A stretch of DNA of 64,000 nt from Candidatus Kuenenia stuttgartensis (GTDB lineage: Bacteria > Pseudomonadota > Alphaproteobacteria > SMXS01): assembly GCA_943329845.2 (NCBI GenBank), contig CALQFM020000015.1, forward strand, positions 1 through 64,000. Reading direction: 5' to 3'. The notes under the pieces were generated by a model. That model ran no database searches, was not told the DNA's origin, and worked only from the letters and a program-made list of their open reading frames with translations. Position numbers and translations under genes: made by a program. Numbering within the stretch: the stretch's first letter is position 1; each line of letters starts with the position of its first letter. Shown here in pieces: positions 1-8,795 of this stretch.

Positions 1-264
1 GGCAAGGCCATGGCGGCGTTCGTGGCCAGGATCACTGTCGGGACGATCTCCGCCCACCACGGCCACATGCCCGAGATCGACATCCTGTCGCCGACGACCG
101 CCAAGGGCATCTGGGCCATGGAGGACCGGCTCTGGCAGCCACCCGGCGCTCCGGCACGGCTGATGCATGGCTGGGGCCACTACCATGAAACCTACGAGAA
201 GCGCAAAGGACGCTGGCTGATCGCCAGCATGCGGATCACCAAGCTGCGCAACGAGTTGTCGTGA
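1..264 (+). CDS. SnoaL-like / NTF2-fold protein, C-terminal part (truncated by window edge)
   Basis: ORF tail WGHYHETYEKRKGRWLIASMRITKLR is typical of SnoaL-like polyketide cyclase-fold proteins; 5' end is outside the window. Confidence 0.6.
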   Translation, partial: GKAMAAFVARITVGTISAHHGHMPEIDILSPTTAKGIWAMEDRLWQPPGAPARLMHGWGHYHETYEKRKGRWLIASMRITKLRNELS

Positions 265-935
265 GCTCCGCGCGACAGAAGGCCTGCGTGTCCTGGAGTT
301 CGGGCAAGGACAGCGCCTTCGCGCTGTGGGAGGCGCAGCGTGCGGGCCTGCTCGACGTGGCCTGCGTACTGACCACCGTCAACGAGGCCTACAGCCGCGT
401 CGCCATGCACGGCGTCCGCGACGCACTGCTCGACCTCCAGGTCGCGGCGCTGGGCCTGCCCTGCCTGAAGGTGAGCATTCCCAGCCCTTGTCCCAACGAG
501 GTCTACGCGGCCCGCATGCGCGAGGCGACGGCGCGGCTCAAGCAGGACGGCATCACCCACATGGTGTTCGGCGACCTTTTCCTTGAGGATATCCGGGCCT
601 ACCGCGAGGAGCGGCTGCGCGAGGCGGGCATGACCGGCGTCTATCCGTTATGGGCGCGCGACACGAAGGCGCTGGCGCGCGACATGATCGCCAGCGGCCT
701 CGTCGCGTACCTGACCTGTATCGATCCTCGCCGGCTCGACCGGTCGTTCGCGGGACGACGGTTCGACGCCGGGCTGCTCGCCGACCTGCCGGAGGGCGTC
801 GATCCGTGCGGCGAGAACGGCGAGTTTCATACAGTGGTGACGGATGGCCCGATGTTCCGCGCGCCCATCACGGTGCAGGCGGGCGAGGTCGTCGAGCGCG
901 ACGGATTCATATTCGCCGACGTGGTTCCCACCTAG
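261..935 (+). CDS. Adenine nucleotide alpha-hydrolase / Dph6-like ATP-binding protein
   Basis: SWSSGKDSAFALWEAQ PP-loop motif near N-terminus, GDLFLEDIRAYREER, GENGEFHT. Confidence 0.8.
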   Translation: MSSARQKACVSWSSGKDSAFALWEAQRAGLLDVACVLTTVNEAYSRVAMHGVRDALLDLQVAALGLPCLKVSIPSPCPNEVYAARMREATARLKQDGITHMVFGDLFLEDIRAYREERLREAGMTGVYPLWARDTKALARDMIASGLVAYLTCIDPRRLDRSFAGRRFDAGLLADLPEGVDPCGENGEFHTVVTDGPMFRAPITVQAGEVVERDGFIFADVVPT

Positions 936-1711
936 CCGATCGGGCGGCGCGGATTCATCACGTCGGCGCGCAGCATCTGCCAAAGCTCCTCGGCGCTGTC
1001 GGCGAAGCCAAAGCTTTCCAGGTCGGAGGCGTCGATCATGCCATTGTCGAGCAGCACCTGGAAATTCACCACCGACTGCCAGTATTCGCGGTCGAACAGC
1101 AGCACCGGTATGGGCTGGAACTTGCCGGTCTGGCGCAGGGTCAGAATCTCGAACATCTCGTCCATGGTGCCGAACCCGCCCGGAAATACCACAAGGGCGT
1201 TCGCCCGCATCGCCAGGTGCATCTTGCGCATGGCGAAATAATGGAAGCGGAAGGTCAGTTCGGGCGTCGAGTAGGCGTTGGGCGCCTGCTCGTCCGGCAG
1301 GGTGATGTTCAATCCCACCGTCGGCGCGCCGGCTTCCCGCGCGCCGCGGTTGGCCGCTTCCATGATGCCCGGCCCGCCGCCGGTGGCGATGACGTTGTCG
1401 CGCGCATCGCCATACGGCATCAGCGCACCGCCCTGCTGCGAAGCGATGCGGCCGAATTCCCGGGCCTGATCGTACCAACGGGTCTGCTTGCCCGGCCCGT
1501 CCTCGCGGATGCGGGCACCGCCGAAGACCACGATGGTCGAGCGGATGTGCCACTGGCGGAGTACCTGCTCGGCCTTGGCGTATTCCAGCAGGAACCGCAC
1601 CCCGCGCATGGAATCTCCCAGCAGGAAGTCCTGGTCCAGCGCGGGCAGTTGATAGGAAGGCGAGTCGAGTTGCGCCTTGTTGGAGGCGCGTTGTTTTGCT
1701 TTTGTGGCCAT
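932..1711 (-). CDS. LOG family (TIGR00730) protein, Rossmann-fold nucleotide-binding
   Basis: Contains VIATGGGPGIMEAANRGA and VVFPGGFGTMDEMFE, the LOG motifs; start chosen at MATKAKQ. Confidence 0.85.
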   Translation of the reverse strand: MATKAKQRASNKAQLDSPSYQLPALDQDFLLGDSMRGVRFLLEYAKAEQVLRQWHIRSTIVVFGGARIREDGPGKQTRWYDQAREFGRIASQQGGALMPYGDARDNVIATGGGPGIMEAANRGAREAGAPTVGLNITLPDEQAPNAYSTPELTFRFHYFAMRKMHLAMRANALVVFPGGFGTMDEMFEILTLRQTGKFQPIPVLLFDREYWQSVVNFQVLLDNGMIDASDLESFGFADSAEELWQMLRADVMNPRRPIG

Positions 1712-1993
1712 ACGCATCATGTAGTCGACCAATCGCGTTTGGCCAAGGGCGTGTCGCCGACGCGGCAGCGGCCTTGCGCCTGCATTTGTCCTGGACAGAA
1801 ACAGCGCGCGGTCAAAAACCGTCAGAACCGTCCACATTTTGTGTTACAATTCGATTGCGCCGACTAACGAGTGTGTGAGGGGTTTTGCCTCCCTCGACAT
1901 GACGGCAAACCCTCCCTTCATTCCGGGCCGGTGGAGCATTGTGCCCGGGGCGAACGCCCCGGTCGGGGAGACCTTGGGAGATAGGAGTGGAGA

Positions 1994-2353
1994 ATGAACG
2001 CGTTGATCGCCGTGATCGGCACCGCAATTCTCGGTTGGGTTTGGTTAATGGTTTACAACTATGCCAGCGGGTTTGACGACCTGTTCCTGCTGGGCTCGTT
2101 CGCGGCGGCGACGCTGCACTTTCCCACATATAATGCGGAAGCCAGCGTCGGAAACTTCCTGCGCGCGCGCGTGCACGAACTCAAGCAGTGCGCGTGTATC
2201 GTCATCGCCTGCATCGCCATCGGCCTGATGATGATCGCACCCGACGGCGGCATTCCCGATATCACCTGGAGCGCGATCATCCAGATTACAGTTACGTCCA
2301 TCGGCGCGGTGGTGATCGTGCACACAATCGGCCGCCTGCTCTGGCGGGTCTGA
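1994..2353 (+). CDS. Small hypothetical membrane protein
   Basis: 119-aa ORF with hydrophobic segments; purine-rich RBS (ggagataggagtggag) just upstream. Confidence 0.6.
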   Translation: MNALIAVIGTAILGWVWLMVYNYASGFDDLFLLGSFAAATLHFPTYNAEASVGNFLRARVHELKQCACIVIACIAIGLMMIAPDGGIPDITWSAIIQITVTSIGAVVIVHTIGRLLWRV

Positions 2354-2467
2354 GGCTTCACATAACCTGCTGACGCCGCCGCCTCCGGGCGGCGGCTACG
2401 GCATCTTTGACTCGCGTCCCGCCGGGCAGCATGATCGCGCGCATTTTTCCGGGCGGAGAGGCTATCG

Positions 2468-3100
2468 ATGATCACGGTCCATCACCTGAACAATTCCAAG
2501 TCGCAGCGCATCGTCTGGCTGCTGGAGGAGCTGGGGCTCGATTACCAGCTCGAATTCTACACGCGCGAGCCGACCCTCGCCGCGCCGCCCGCGATGCGCG
2601 ACATCCATCCTCTCGGCAAGGCGCCGATCGTCGAGATCGACGGGCGGGTGATGGCGGAATCCGGCGCGATCATCGAATACATCGTGCATCGTTACGGCAA
2701 AGGCCGGCTGATGCCTGACCCGGCGTCGGCCGATTACGCCCAATACCTGGAGGTGCTGCACTACGCGGAAGGCTCGGCCAACACGATCCTGCTCGTCAGC
2801 ATGATCGTGACCATGTTCGGCATCGACAATCCGATGCTTACCGGCTTCCGCGACAGCGCCGTCAAGCTGCACCTCGACTACATCGAGGGGCTGCTCGAAG
2901 GCGGCGACTACTTCGCCGGCGACCAGTTCACCGCCGCCGACCTGCACATCACCTTCAACCTGCAGATGGCGCAGGCGTCGAACCTGATCGGCGACCGGCC
3001 GAGGATGCTGGCCTTCCTCGACCGGGTAACGACGCGCCCCGCCTATCGGCGTGCGATCGACAAGGGCGGTCCGTTCGACCTGCGCTCCAACCGGCGCTGA
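2468..3100 (+). CDS. Glutathione S-transferase family protein
   Basis: N-terminal thioredoxin fold with NPLGKAPIVEIDG-like and MAESGAIIEYI motifs; C-terminal helical domain. Confidence 0.85.
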   Translation: MITVHHLNNSKSQRIVWLLEELGLDYQLEFYTREPTLAAPPAMRDIHPLGKAPIVEIDGRVMAESGAIIEYIVHRYGKGRLMPDPASADYAQYLEVLHYAEGSANTILLVSMIVTMFGIDNPMLTGFRDSAVKLHLDYIEGLLEGGDYFAGDQFTAADLHITFNLQMAQASNLIGDRPRMLAFLDRVTTRPAYRRAIDKGGPFDLRSNRR

Positions 3101-3103
3101 ATC

Positions 3104-3131
3104 GGAAAAGGCCCGGGCACCGCCCGGGCCT
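3104..3131 (-). terminator. Rho-independent terminator between convergent genes
   Basis: Perfect 9-bp GC stem ggcccgggc/gcccgggcc; U-tract (CCTTTTCC) on the - strand. Confidence 0.65.
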
Positions 3132-3151
3132 CTCCATCGGCCTCATTCGGA

Positions 3152-3577
3152 TTACTGCGTCTTGGTGTCGGACGGCTTGGCATCAGCAGCCATCCTCAGG
3201 CTGGAGATCCTGGCGGCAAGCGCCGGATCGGCATTCATGGCCACGAAGATCGCGTTGTACTCCTGAGTACTCAGGCCTTCCGATTCCACCGCGTCCGCGA
3301 GATCGATGTTCTTTAACTGCACGACCTGGCGTTTCGCGGCCTCGTCAGCGGCGTTGATGCGGCCCTCATACTGCCTGTTCAGCACGCTGACCTTCTTGCG
3401 CGCGGCAGCGAACGAGGCGAGCTTGGCGTCGGTGAATTTCGCCGGCTGGGTCTGCGCCGAGGCCACAGGAGCGGCGGCCTTGGCCGCGGGCTTGTCGACA
3501 TTCGCCGCGAACGACGGCGCGGCGACCGCCACACCCAGCGCGAACAGCGAAGCACCAATCACTTTAGGATAAGACAT
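3152..3577 (-). CDS. Secreted hypothetical protein
   Basis: Signal peptide MSYPKVIGASLFALGVAVAAPSFAA then Ala/Lys-rich sequence. Confidence 0.6.
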   Translation of the reverse strand: MSYPKVIGASLFALGVAVAAPSFAANVDKPAAKAAAPVASAQTQPAKFTDAKLASFAAARKKVSVLNRQYEGRINAADEAAKRQVVQLKNIDLADAVESEGLSTQEYNAIFVAMNADPALAARISSLRMAADAKPSDTKTQ

Positions 3578-3925
3578 GGCTCTTCCTTTCCGGTTCATTG
3601 CTGATCTGATGGCCGTGGACCACCAGAGCATAGACGAGTAAGCTTCATTGGGAACAATGTTCCCAAGCAACGCTGTCCTCAATTGCATCGGGTGGTTTCC
3701 AGGACATGAGAATCACCGATGTTGCAGAACCAATCTTGAACAACGTTACTTCCATAACACCGGATACTACTTATTCCATCCTGAACACCCGATGAACCAT
3801 TTGGCGCCTGCGCGGGATTCTGAATACTCTGTTTATTATTTCGCTCCGCTTGAAACCGCTTTAGGCTTCCCGGCGGGAAGACAGGCAGGCTGCGGCCCGC
3901 CAAAAGCATTGATGGGAGAGGGAAG

Positions 3926-5191
3926 ATGGAAGGAACCACCGACGCCGTCCGCGGCGCCGCGCCGATGGGGAACGGCGCCAAACCGCTGTCCGGTACGCCG
4001 CTGGAGCGGATCGCCCGGCTCAGGGACGTGATCGCCAGGGGCGGCGACGAGGCGCAGAAGCTCCGCCGCCTGCCCAACGAGACGGTGGACGCGCTGGTCG
4101 ACGAAGGCATCTTCCGCTTTGCCATGCCGACCGAGCTGGGCGGCGAGAACGCCAGCGCCTGCGAGACCGTCGAGATCCTCGAGGCGATCTCGGCCATCGA
4201 CGCCTCGGTAGGCTGGAACGTCATGCTGGGGTCCGAGATCAACGCCATGGCCGCCGGCGGCATGGACCCCGCGCTGGCTAGGGAAGTCTACGTCGACAAC
4301 CCTCGCGTCATCATGTGCGGCGGCGGCGGTCCCGGCTCCATGCCATCCCGCGCCGAGGCACAGCCCGATGGCAGCTACAAGGTCTGGGGCGAAGCGACGT
4401 TCATCTCAGGCGTCTATAACGCCGAATGGTGTTTCATGGCTGCCCCCGTCGTGCCGGCGGGCCAGGGCTTCACCGGAAGCCCTCTGGATGCGCGCATGTG
4501 GTTCCTGCACAAGTCCCAGTACGAAATCCTGGACGTCTGGGACATGGCCGGCCTGCGTGGTTCCGGCTCCAACACCGTGCGCGCCGACGGCGCCGTGGTG
4601 CCGGCGAAATTCGCCGAGGTGCAGCTCGTCACCGTGCCGCCCTACTACGACAACCCGGTGTTCCGCATCCCGACGCCGCTGCGCCTGTCCTACAACAAGG
4701 TCGCCGTGGCGCTGGGCGTGGCACGCGGCGCGCTCGACGCCTTCGTCGAGATCGCCAACAACAAGGTGCCGTTCCTGTCGGGCTCCAAGCTGACCGAGCG
4801 TCCCATCGCCCAGCACCGCATGGGTGAGGCCGAAGGCAAGTTCCGCGCCGCCCGCGCCTATGTCCTCGATGCCATGAACGAGGTCGAGGAAGAGCTCCGC
4901 AAGGGCGCCGAGGCGCCCGGCGCGTGGACCACGCAGAACGCCCGCCTCGCCTGCACCCACGGCGCGCAGGCGTGCATGGAGGTGGTCGACCTGCTGCACA
5001 ACACGGCGGGCACCAGCGGCATGCAGATGAAGAGCCCGCTGGAGCGCAAGCTGCGCGACGCCCATGGCTGCGCCACCCACCGCTGGGTCGCCCATCCGCT
5101 GTTCACCGACCTGGGCAAGATCCTGCTCGGCCACGAAGCCGGACCCGAGTTCGCCGGCACCGGCGGCCCGGGCCTCGGCGCCAAGAAGTAG
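3926..5191 (+). CDS. Acyl-CoA dehydrogenase-fold flavin-dependent monooxygenase (HsaA/HpaB-like)
   Basis: ACAD N-terminal and C-terminal type-2 pattern (ISAIDASVGWNVMLGS; DLLHNTAGTSGMQMKSPLERKLRDAH). Confidence 0.8.
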   Translation: MEGTTDAVRGAAPMGNGAKPLSGTPLERIARLRDVIARGGDEAQKLRRLPNETVDALVDEGIFRFAMPTELGGENASACETVEILEAISAIDASVGWNVMLGSEINAMAAGGMDPALAREVYVDNPRVIMCGGGGPGSMPSRAEAQPDGSYKVWGEATFISGVYNAEWCFMAAPVVPAGQGFTGSPLDARMWFLHKSQYEILDVWDMAGLRGSGSNTVRADGAVVPAKFAEVQLVTVPPYYDNPVFRIPTPLRLSYNKVAVALGVARGALDAFVEIANNKVPFLSGSKLTERPIAQHRMGEAEGKFRAARAYVLDAMNEVEEELRKGAEAPGAWTTQNARLACTHGAQACMEVVDLLHNTAGTSGMQMKSPLERKLRDAHGCATHRWVAHPLFTDLGKILLGHEAGPEFAGTGGPGLGAKK

Positions 5192-5193
5192 GC

Positions 5194-5598
5194 ATGCGCC
5201 TTCGACTGCCGATTATCGTGGGCGCGCTGCTGCTGTGGAGCGGCGGCGCGTTCGCCCAGGCCGACAAGTTCGAGGACCAGCCGCCGGCGCCCGCCGGCGA
5301 CGGCGGACAGGGCACGCTGATCCAGATGTGCAACGAGGACGACGTGCAGGCCGCCCTGCGCGAGTGCCAGTCGAAGATCCGCTACTACGAGACCGAGATC
5401 CGTGAGTTCGAACGCCGCAAGGCGCGCAAGGACACGGACGCCACCTCGCGCCAGCTCCAGTGGCTGCGCAACATGCAGTACGACCTGACCCGCTACAAGG
5501 ACGCCTGCGCGAAGATCGAATACGGCCTGCAGCAACTCCGCGCCCATCCGGAAACCCGCTGCGACGCCAACGGCGAGAAGTTCAAGAAGGCGGAGTAG
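5194..5598 (+). CDS. Small secreted hypothetical protein
   Basis: Signal peptide MRLRLPIIVGALLLWSGGAFAQ; 2 nt after previous stop. Confidence 0.6.
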   Translation: MRLRLPIIVGALLLWSGGAFAQADKFEDQPPAPAGDGGQGTLIQMCNEDDVQAALRECQSKIRYYETEIREFERRKARKDTDATSRQLQWLRNMQYDLTRYKDACAKIEYGLQQLRAHPETRCDANGEKFKKAE

Positions 5599-6772
5599 CG
5601 GCCAGCAGCGCCGCTGCGTCCTCCAGTTTCATGGCCGACTGCGATCCGTCCCGCCGCCGCAGGGCGACGGAGCCGTCCGCCGCCTCGCGGTCGCCGACGA
5701 TGGCCATCACCGGAATGCCGGCCTCGTGGGCCCCGACGATGCGGCGGGACAGGGTCTCGTTGCCGTCCCGCATGACCACGCGCAGGCCCGCGCGGTCGAG
5801 GGTCTCCCACACCTGACGCGCGTAGCCGCCCTGCCGGTCCGAGACCGGCGCCACCGCCACCTGTTCCGGCGCGAGCCAGAACGGCAGCGCGCCGCCATGG
5901 TGTTCCAGCAGCACGCCGACGAAGCGGCCCATGGAACCGAACACGGCGTGATGGATCATCACCGGCACGGCGCGCGAGCCATCGGGCGCCACATAGGACG
6001 CCTCGAGCCGTCCCGGGAGGACGCAATCGAGCTGCACGGTACCGCACTGCCATGACCGGCCAAGCCGGTCGCGCAGGATGAACTCCAGCTTGGGGCCGTA
6101 GAACGCGCCCTCGCCCGGCTTGATGAAGAATGCCAGGCCACGCGACCGCGCCGCCTCCTCGAGCCGCGCCTCGGCCCAATCCCATTGCGCGTCGGAGCCG
6201 GCGCGCTGGTCCGGACGGGTCGCCAGCGCCACCTCATATCCGGAGAAGCCCAGCGCGGCATAGACCTCATGCAGCAGGTCGACGAACCGGCCCATCTCCT
6301 CCACCGCCTGATCCTCGTGGCAGAACACGTGGGCGTCGTCCTGCTCGAAGCCACGGGTACGCATCAGGCCGTGCATCGAGCCCGATGACTCGTTTCGATG
6401 GCACTGGCCGAACTCGGCGTAGCGGATCGGCAGCTCGCGCCACGAGCGCAGGCCCTTGTTGAAGATCTGCACGTGGCACGGGCACGACATGGGTTTCAAT
6501 GCCATCTCGCGGCCGCCCTCGTCCTCGACGAGGAACATGTTGTCGCGGAATTTCTCCCAGTGGCCGCTGCGTTCCCACAGCACGCGCGGCAGCACCATGG
6601 GGGTGCGCACCTCGGCATAGCCCAGGCGGCGCATGCGGCGTCTGATGTAGTCCTCCAGCACCCGGTAGACGGCATAGCCGCGCGGATGCCAGAACACCAT
6701 GCCGGGCGCGTCGTCCTGCAGGTGGTAGAGTTCGAGCCTGCTGCCCAGGCTGCGGTGATCGAGATCGTCCAT
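5582..6772 (-). CDS. Truncated threonyl-tRNA synthetase (catalytic and anticodon-binding domains only)
   Basis: Class II ThrRS motifs: HPRGYAVYRVLEDY, MALKPMSCPCHVQIFNKGLRSWRELPIRYAEFGQCHRNESSGSMHGLMRTRGFEQDDAHVFC, GEGAFYGPKLEF, CGTVQLD, HHAVFGSMGRF, C-terminal VPVMAIVGDRE-like. Starts at the point equivalent to the beginning of the catalytic domain, so TGS and N2 editing domains are absent. Confidence 0.93.
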   Translation of the reverse strand: MDDLDHRSLGSRLELYHLQDDAPGMVFWHPRGYAVYRVLEDYIRRRMRRLGYAEVRTPMVLPRVLWERSGHWEKFRDNMFLVEDEGGREMALKPMSCPCHVQIFNKGLRSWRELPIRYAEFGQCHRNESSGSMHGLMRTRGFEQDDAHVFCHEDQAVEEMGRFVDLLHEVYAALGFSGYEVALATRPDQRAGSDAQWDWAEARLEEAARSRGLAFFIKPGEGAFYGPKLEFILRDRLGRSWQCGTVQLDCVLPGRLEASYVAPDGSRAVPVMIHHAVFGSMGRFVGVLLEHHGGALPFWLAPEQVAVAPVSDRQGGYARQVWETLDRAGLRVVMRDGNETLSRRIVGAHEAGIPVMAIVGDREAADGSVALRRRDGSQSAMKLEDAAALLAATPPS

Positions 6773-6826
6773 TTGCTGTACTCCTTGGGTTGAGGGGCAC
6801 GGCGGGGCGTTCTGCTGCGCAAAAGA

Positions 6827-6856
6827 AAAGGCCCCGTCGTCGCCGGCGGGGCCTTT
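6827..6856 (-). terminator. Intrinsic terminator/attenuator in the leader of the truncated thrS
   Basis: - strand AAAGGCCCCG-CCGGCGACGA-CGGGGCCTTTTCTTTT: perfect 10-bp stem plus U-rich tract, 55 nt upstream of the synthetase start. Confidence 0.9.
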
Positions 6857-6877
6857 GCTGGTGAATGCGGTGAGAGT

Positions 6878-6958
6878 TTACCGCGCGCGACCACAAGACC
6901 GACCGCCGGAGGCGGTGGTCGTCGTCGTCGTGCTCGGGTTTTGGCGCATCGCGTTCAT
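6878..6958 (-). CDS. Threonine-rich leader peptide MNAMRQNPSTTTTTTASGGRSCGRAR
   Basis: ATG...TAA ORF with six consecutive Thr codons (ACG x4, ACC x2) followed by a terminator and then a ThrRS gene. Confidence 0.88.
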   Translation of the reverse strand: MNAMRQNPSTTTTTTASGGRSCGRAR

Positions 6959-6964
6959 GGCGGT

Positions 6965-6993
6965 TTTATGCTCTCGCGATGTCGCTCGGTCAA
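6965..6993 (-). promoter_or_regulatory. sigma70-like promoter for leader peptide and thrS
   Basis: - strand TTGACC-N17-CATAAA; the expected start lies at or next to the A of the leader ATG. Confidence 0.6.
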
Positions 6994-7000
6994 GCCCGCC

Positions 7001-7139
7001 CTAGAACCTGAACGCCACCGTGGCGCGGCCGGTCTAGTTGTTGCCGTTGTCGCCGATCAGGCCGTCATAGCCCAGCGAAACCCGGACCGAGGCGGCCCAG
7101 CAACGGCGTCGAGCTGAACGACAGGGCCGCCGTCCACGG
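7001..7139 (-). pseudogene. C-terminal remnant of an autotransporter / outer-membrane beta-barrel protein
   Basis: - strand reads RVSLGYDGLIGDNGNN*TGRATVAFRF*, a typical autotransporter barrel end with terminal Phe, interrupted by an in-frame stop; WTAALSFSSTPLLG in another frame just upstream. Confidence 0.6.
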
Positions 7140-7994
7140 CTACAGCGTCTTCAGTGGGCTGAACCCGTCGACCACGCCGACGGTCGCGCCGACCACCCAC
7201 CAGCCGATCAGCCGTTGCACGACGCGGGGCATCTGCCTGACCGTGTCGCGCGGCACTGACAGATAGAGGTTCTCCTGCTGCCGCAGCCAGCCCCGGTTGT
7301 AGGTGAGGATGATCGACCGCCTGATGGCATCGGAGTTGTTGGCGCCGCCCGCGTGCCAGAGCGATCCGTCCCAGAGGATCGCCGAGCCCGCGGGCGTCAC
7401 GGCCCGTGTCGTCGGCAAGCCGGGATTGTCGTAGTCCGGCTGCTTGTGCGAGCGCGGCATGACGATGGTCGCGCCATTGTCCTGGCGGTAGTCGTCGATC
7501 GGCCAGGCGACGCTGACCGAGATCGGCGGGAACGGCTTGCCGGTCCGGTAGTAGGTGTCGTCCTCGTGCAGCACCTGCGCAGCCTGCCCCGGAAAGATCG
7601 AGTAGGACGCGGCGCTCGAAAGCTGGATCTGGTCGTTCAGGTGGCCTTCGACGACGGCGAGCACATCCGGATGCGCCGCCAGCTCCCACACCGCCGGCAT
7701 CTTTCCCATCAGCCCGTAAATGCGCTGGGCATTCTCGCCCTCGAAGGGACTGCGTCCGAACGGCGTGACCTTGTGCAGTTCGTCCATGCCGGTGCGCAAC
7801 GCCGCCAGATGCTCAGGGGACAGCAGACCCGGGAGGATGACCCAGCCTTCCCGATCGAGGCTCTCGATCTGCACCGCCATACGCGCCCGCTGATCAGGCG
7901 AGGTGATGCGCTCCTGCGCCGCCAGATCCTGGGCTTCCTTGCCCATGGGATCGAGCGCGAAGGCCTGCTTCGGATTGGCCGTCGTCTCAGTCAC
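7140..7994 (-). CDS. Phytanoyl-CoA dioxygenase (PhyH) family protein
   Basis: DREGWVILPGLLSPEHLAALR; Fe/2OG ligand context HEDDTYY and GSLWHAGGANNS. Confidence 0.85.
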   Translation of the reverse strand: MTETTANPKQAFALDPMGKEAQDLAAQERITSPDQRARMAVQIESLDREGWVILPGLLSPEHLAALRTGMDELHKVTPFGRSPFEGENAQRIYGLMGKMPAVWELAAHPDVLAVVEGHLNDQIQLSSAASYSIFPGQAAQVLHEDDTYYRTGKPFPPISVSVAWPIDDYRQDNGATIVMPRSHKQPDYDNPGLPTTRAVTPAGSAILWDGSLWHAGGANNSDAIRRSIILTYNRGWLRQQENLYLSVPRDTVRQMPRVVQRLIGWWVVGATVGVVDGFSPLKTL

Positions 7995-8583
7995 CGTCGC
8001 CGTGCTTCCAGTCGGCGCCGGTTCCGGCCAGCAGTTCTTCCAGCAGAACGCCGATCGGCCGGATCGGATCGCTGCCGTCCCAGGTGTCGGCCGCGTGCTT
8101 GATCATGCCGAACAGCTTGATGTAGAGCGGATCGTGCATCATCAGCTGCACCATGGTGCCCGGATGGTCGATCGAATCCAGGTAGACGTGCCGGTTACGG
8201 TTGGTCTGGGTGATGTCGATATAGGACTGGGTCACCTCGAACCGCCTTCCCTCGGCCTTGAGCTTGTTCACCACATCGTCGGGCTCCTCGGCCCATACCG
8301 CGATGTGCTGCAGGCCGCCCTCCGGCACGCGCTTCAGATAGTCCTTGTAGATGCTGGGTGCGTCGCCGTGGGGCTGTATCAGTTCGATCTGCTGGTCGCC
8401 CGAATAGGTGAACGCCGGCGACAACTCGAATTCGTACTGCTTGCCGTAGTAGAGACCGGGAAGCTTGAGATGCTCGTCCACGTAGAACGGTCCGATACCG
8501 ATCTCGATCCAGTGCCTGGTGGCCTCGCGCATGTTGGGAACCACATAGCCCTGCTGGATCACAGGTCCGAAAATCCGGCTCAT
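7987..8583 (-). CDS. VOC family (glyoxalase-like) protein
   Basis: GPVIQQGYVVPNMREATRHWIEIGIGPFY ... GGLQHIAVWAEE ... GTMVQLM; overlaps the downstream PhyH start. Confidence 0.8.
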   Translation of the reverse strand: MSRIFGPVIQQGYVVPNMREATRHWIEIGIGPFYVDEHLKLPGLYYGKQYEFELSPAFTYSGDQQIELIQPHGDAPSIYKDYLKRVPEGGLQHIAVWAEEPDDVVNKLKAEGRRFEVTQSYIDITQTNRNRHVYLDSIDHPGTMVQLMMHDPLYIKLFGMIKHAADTWDGSDPIRPIGVLLEELLAGTGADWKHGDGD

Positions 8584-8795
8584 GACAAGTCTCCCGTTTC
8601 GTATCGCCGCAGGATGGTCATCCCCGGAACGGTCGACGGCGCAAGCGGCCCCCCTCCGAGCCACTGGCGCCGTCCCGTCTCCCCCAGGTAGATCACTATG
8701 TGTGGCCGAAGGTTACTGTTGGTCAACTCTTTGTGCAACCTTAAATAAAACACGTTTTTATCGGCAGTTGCTGGGTGGCACGCGTGAATGAATCA

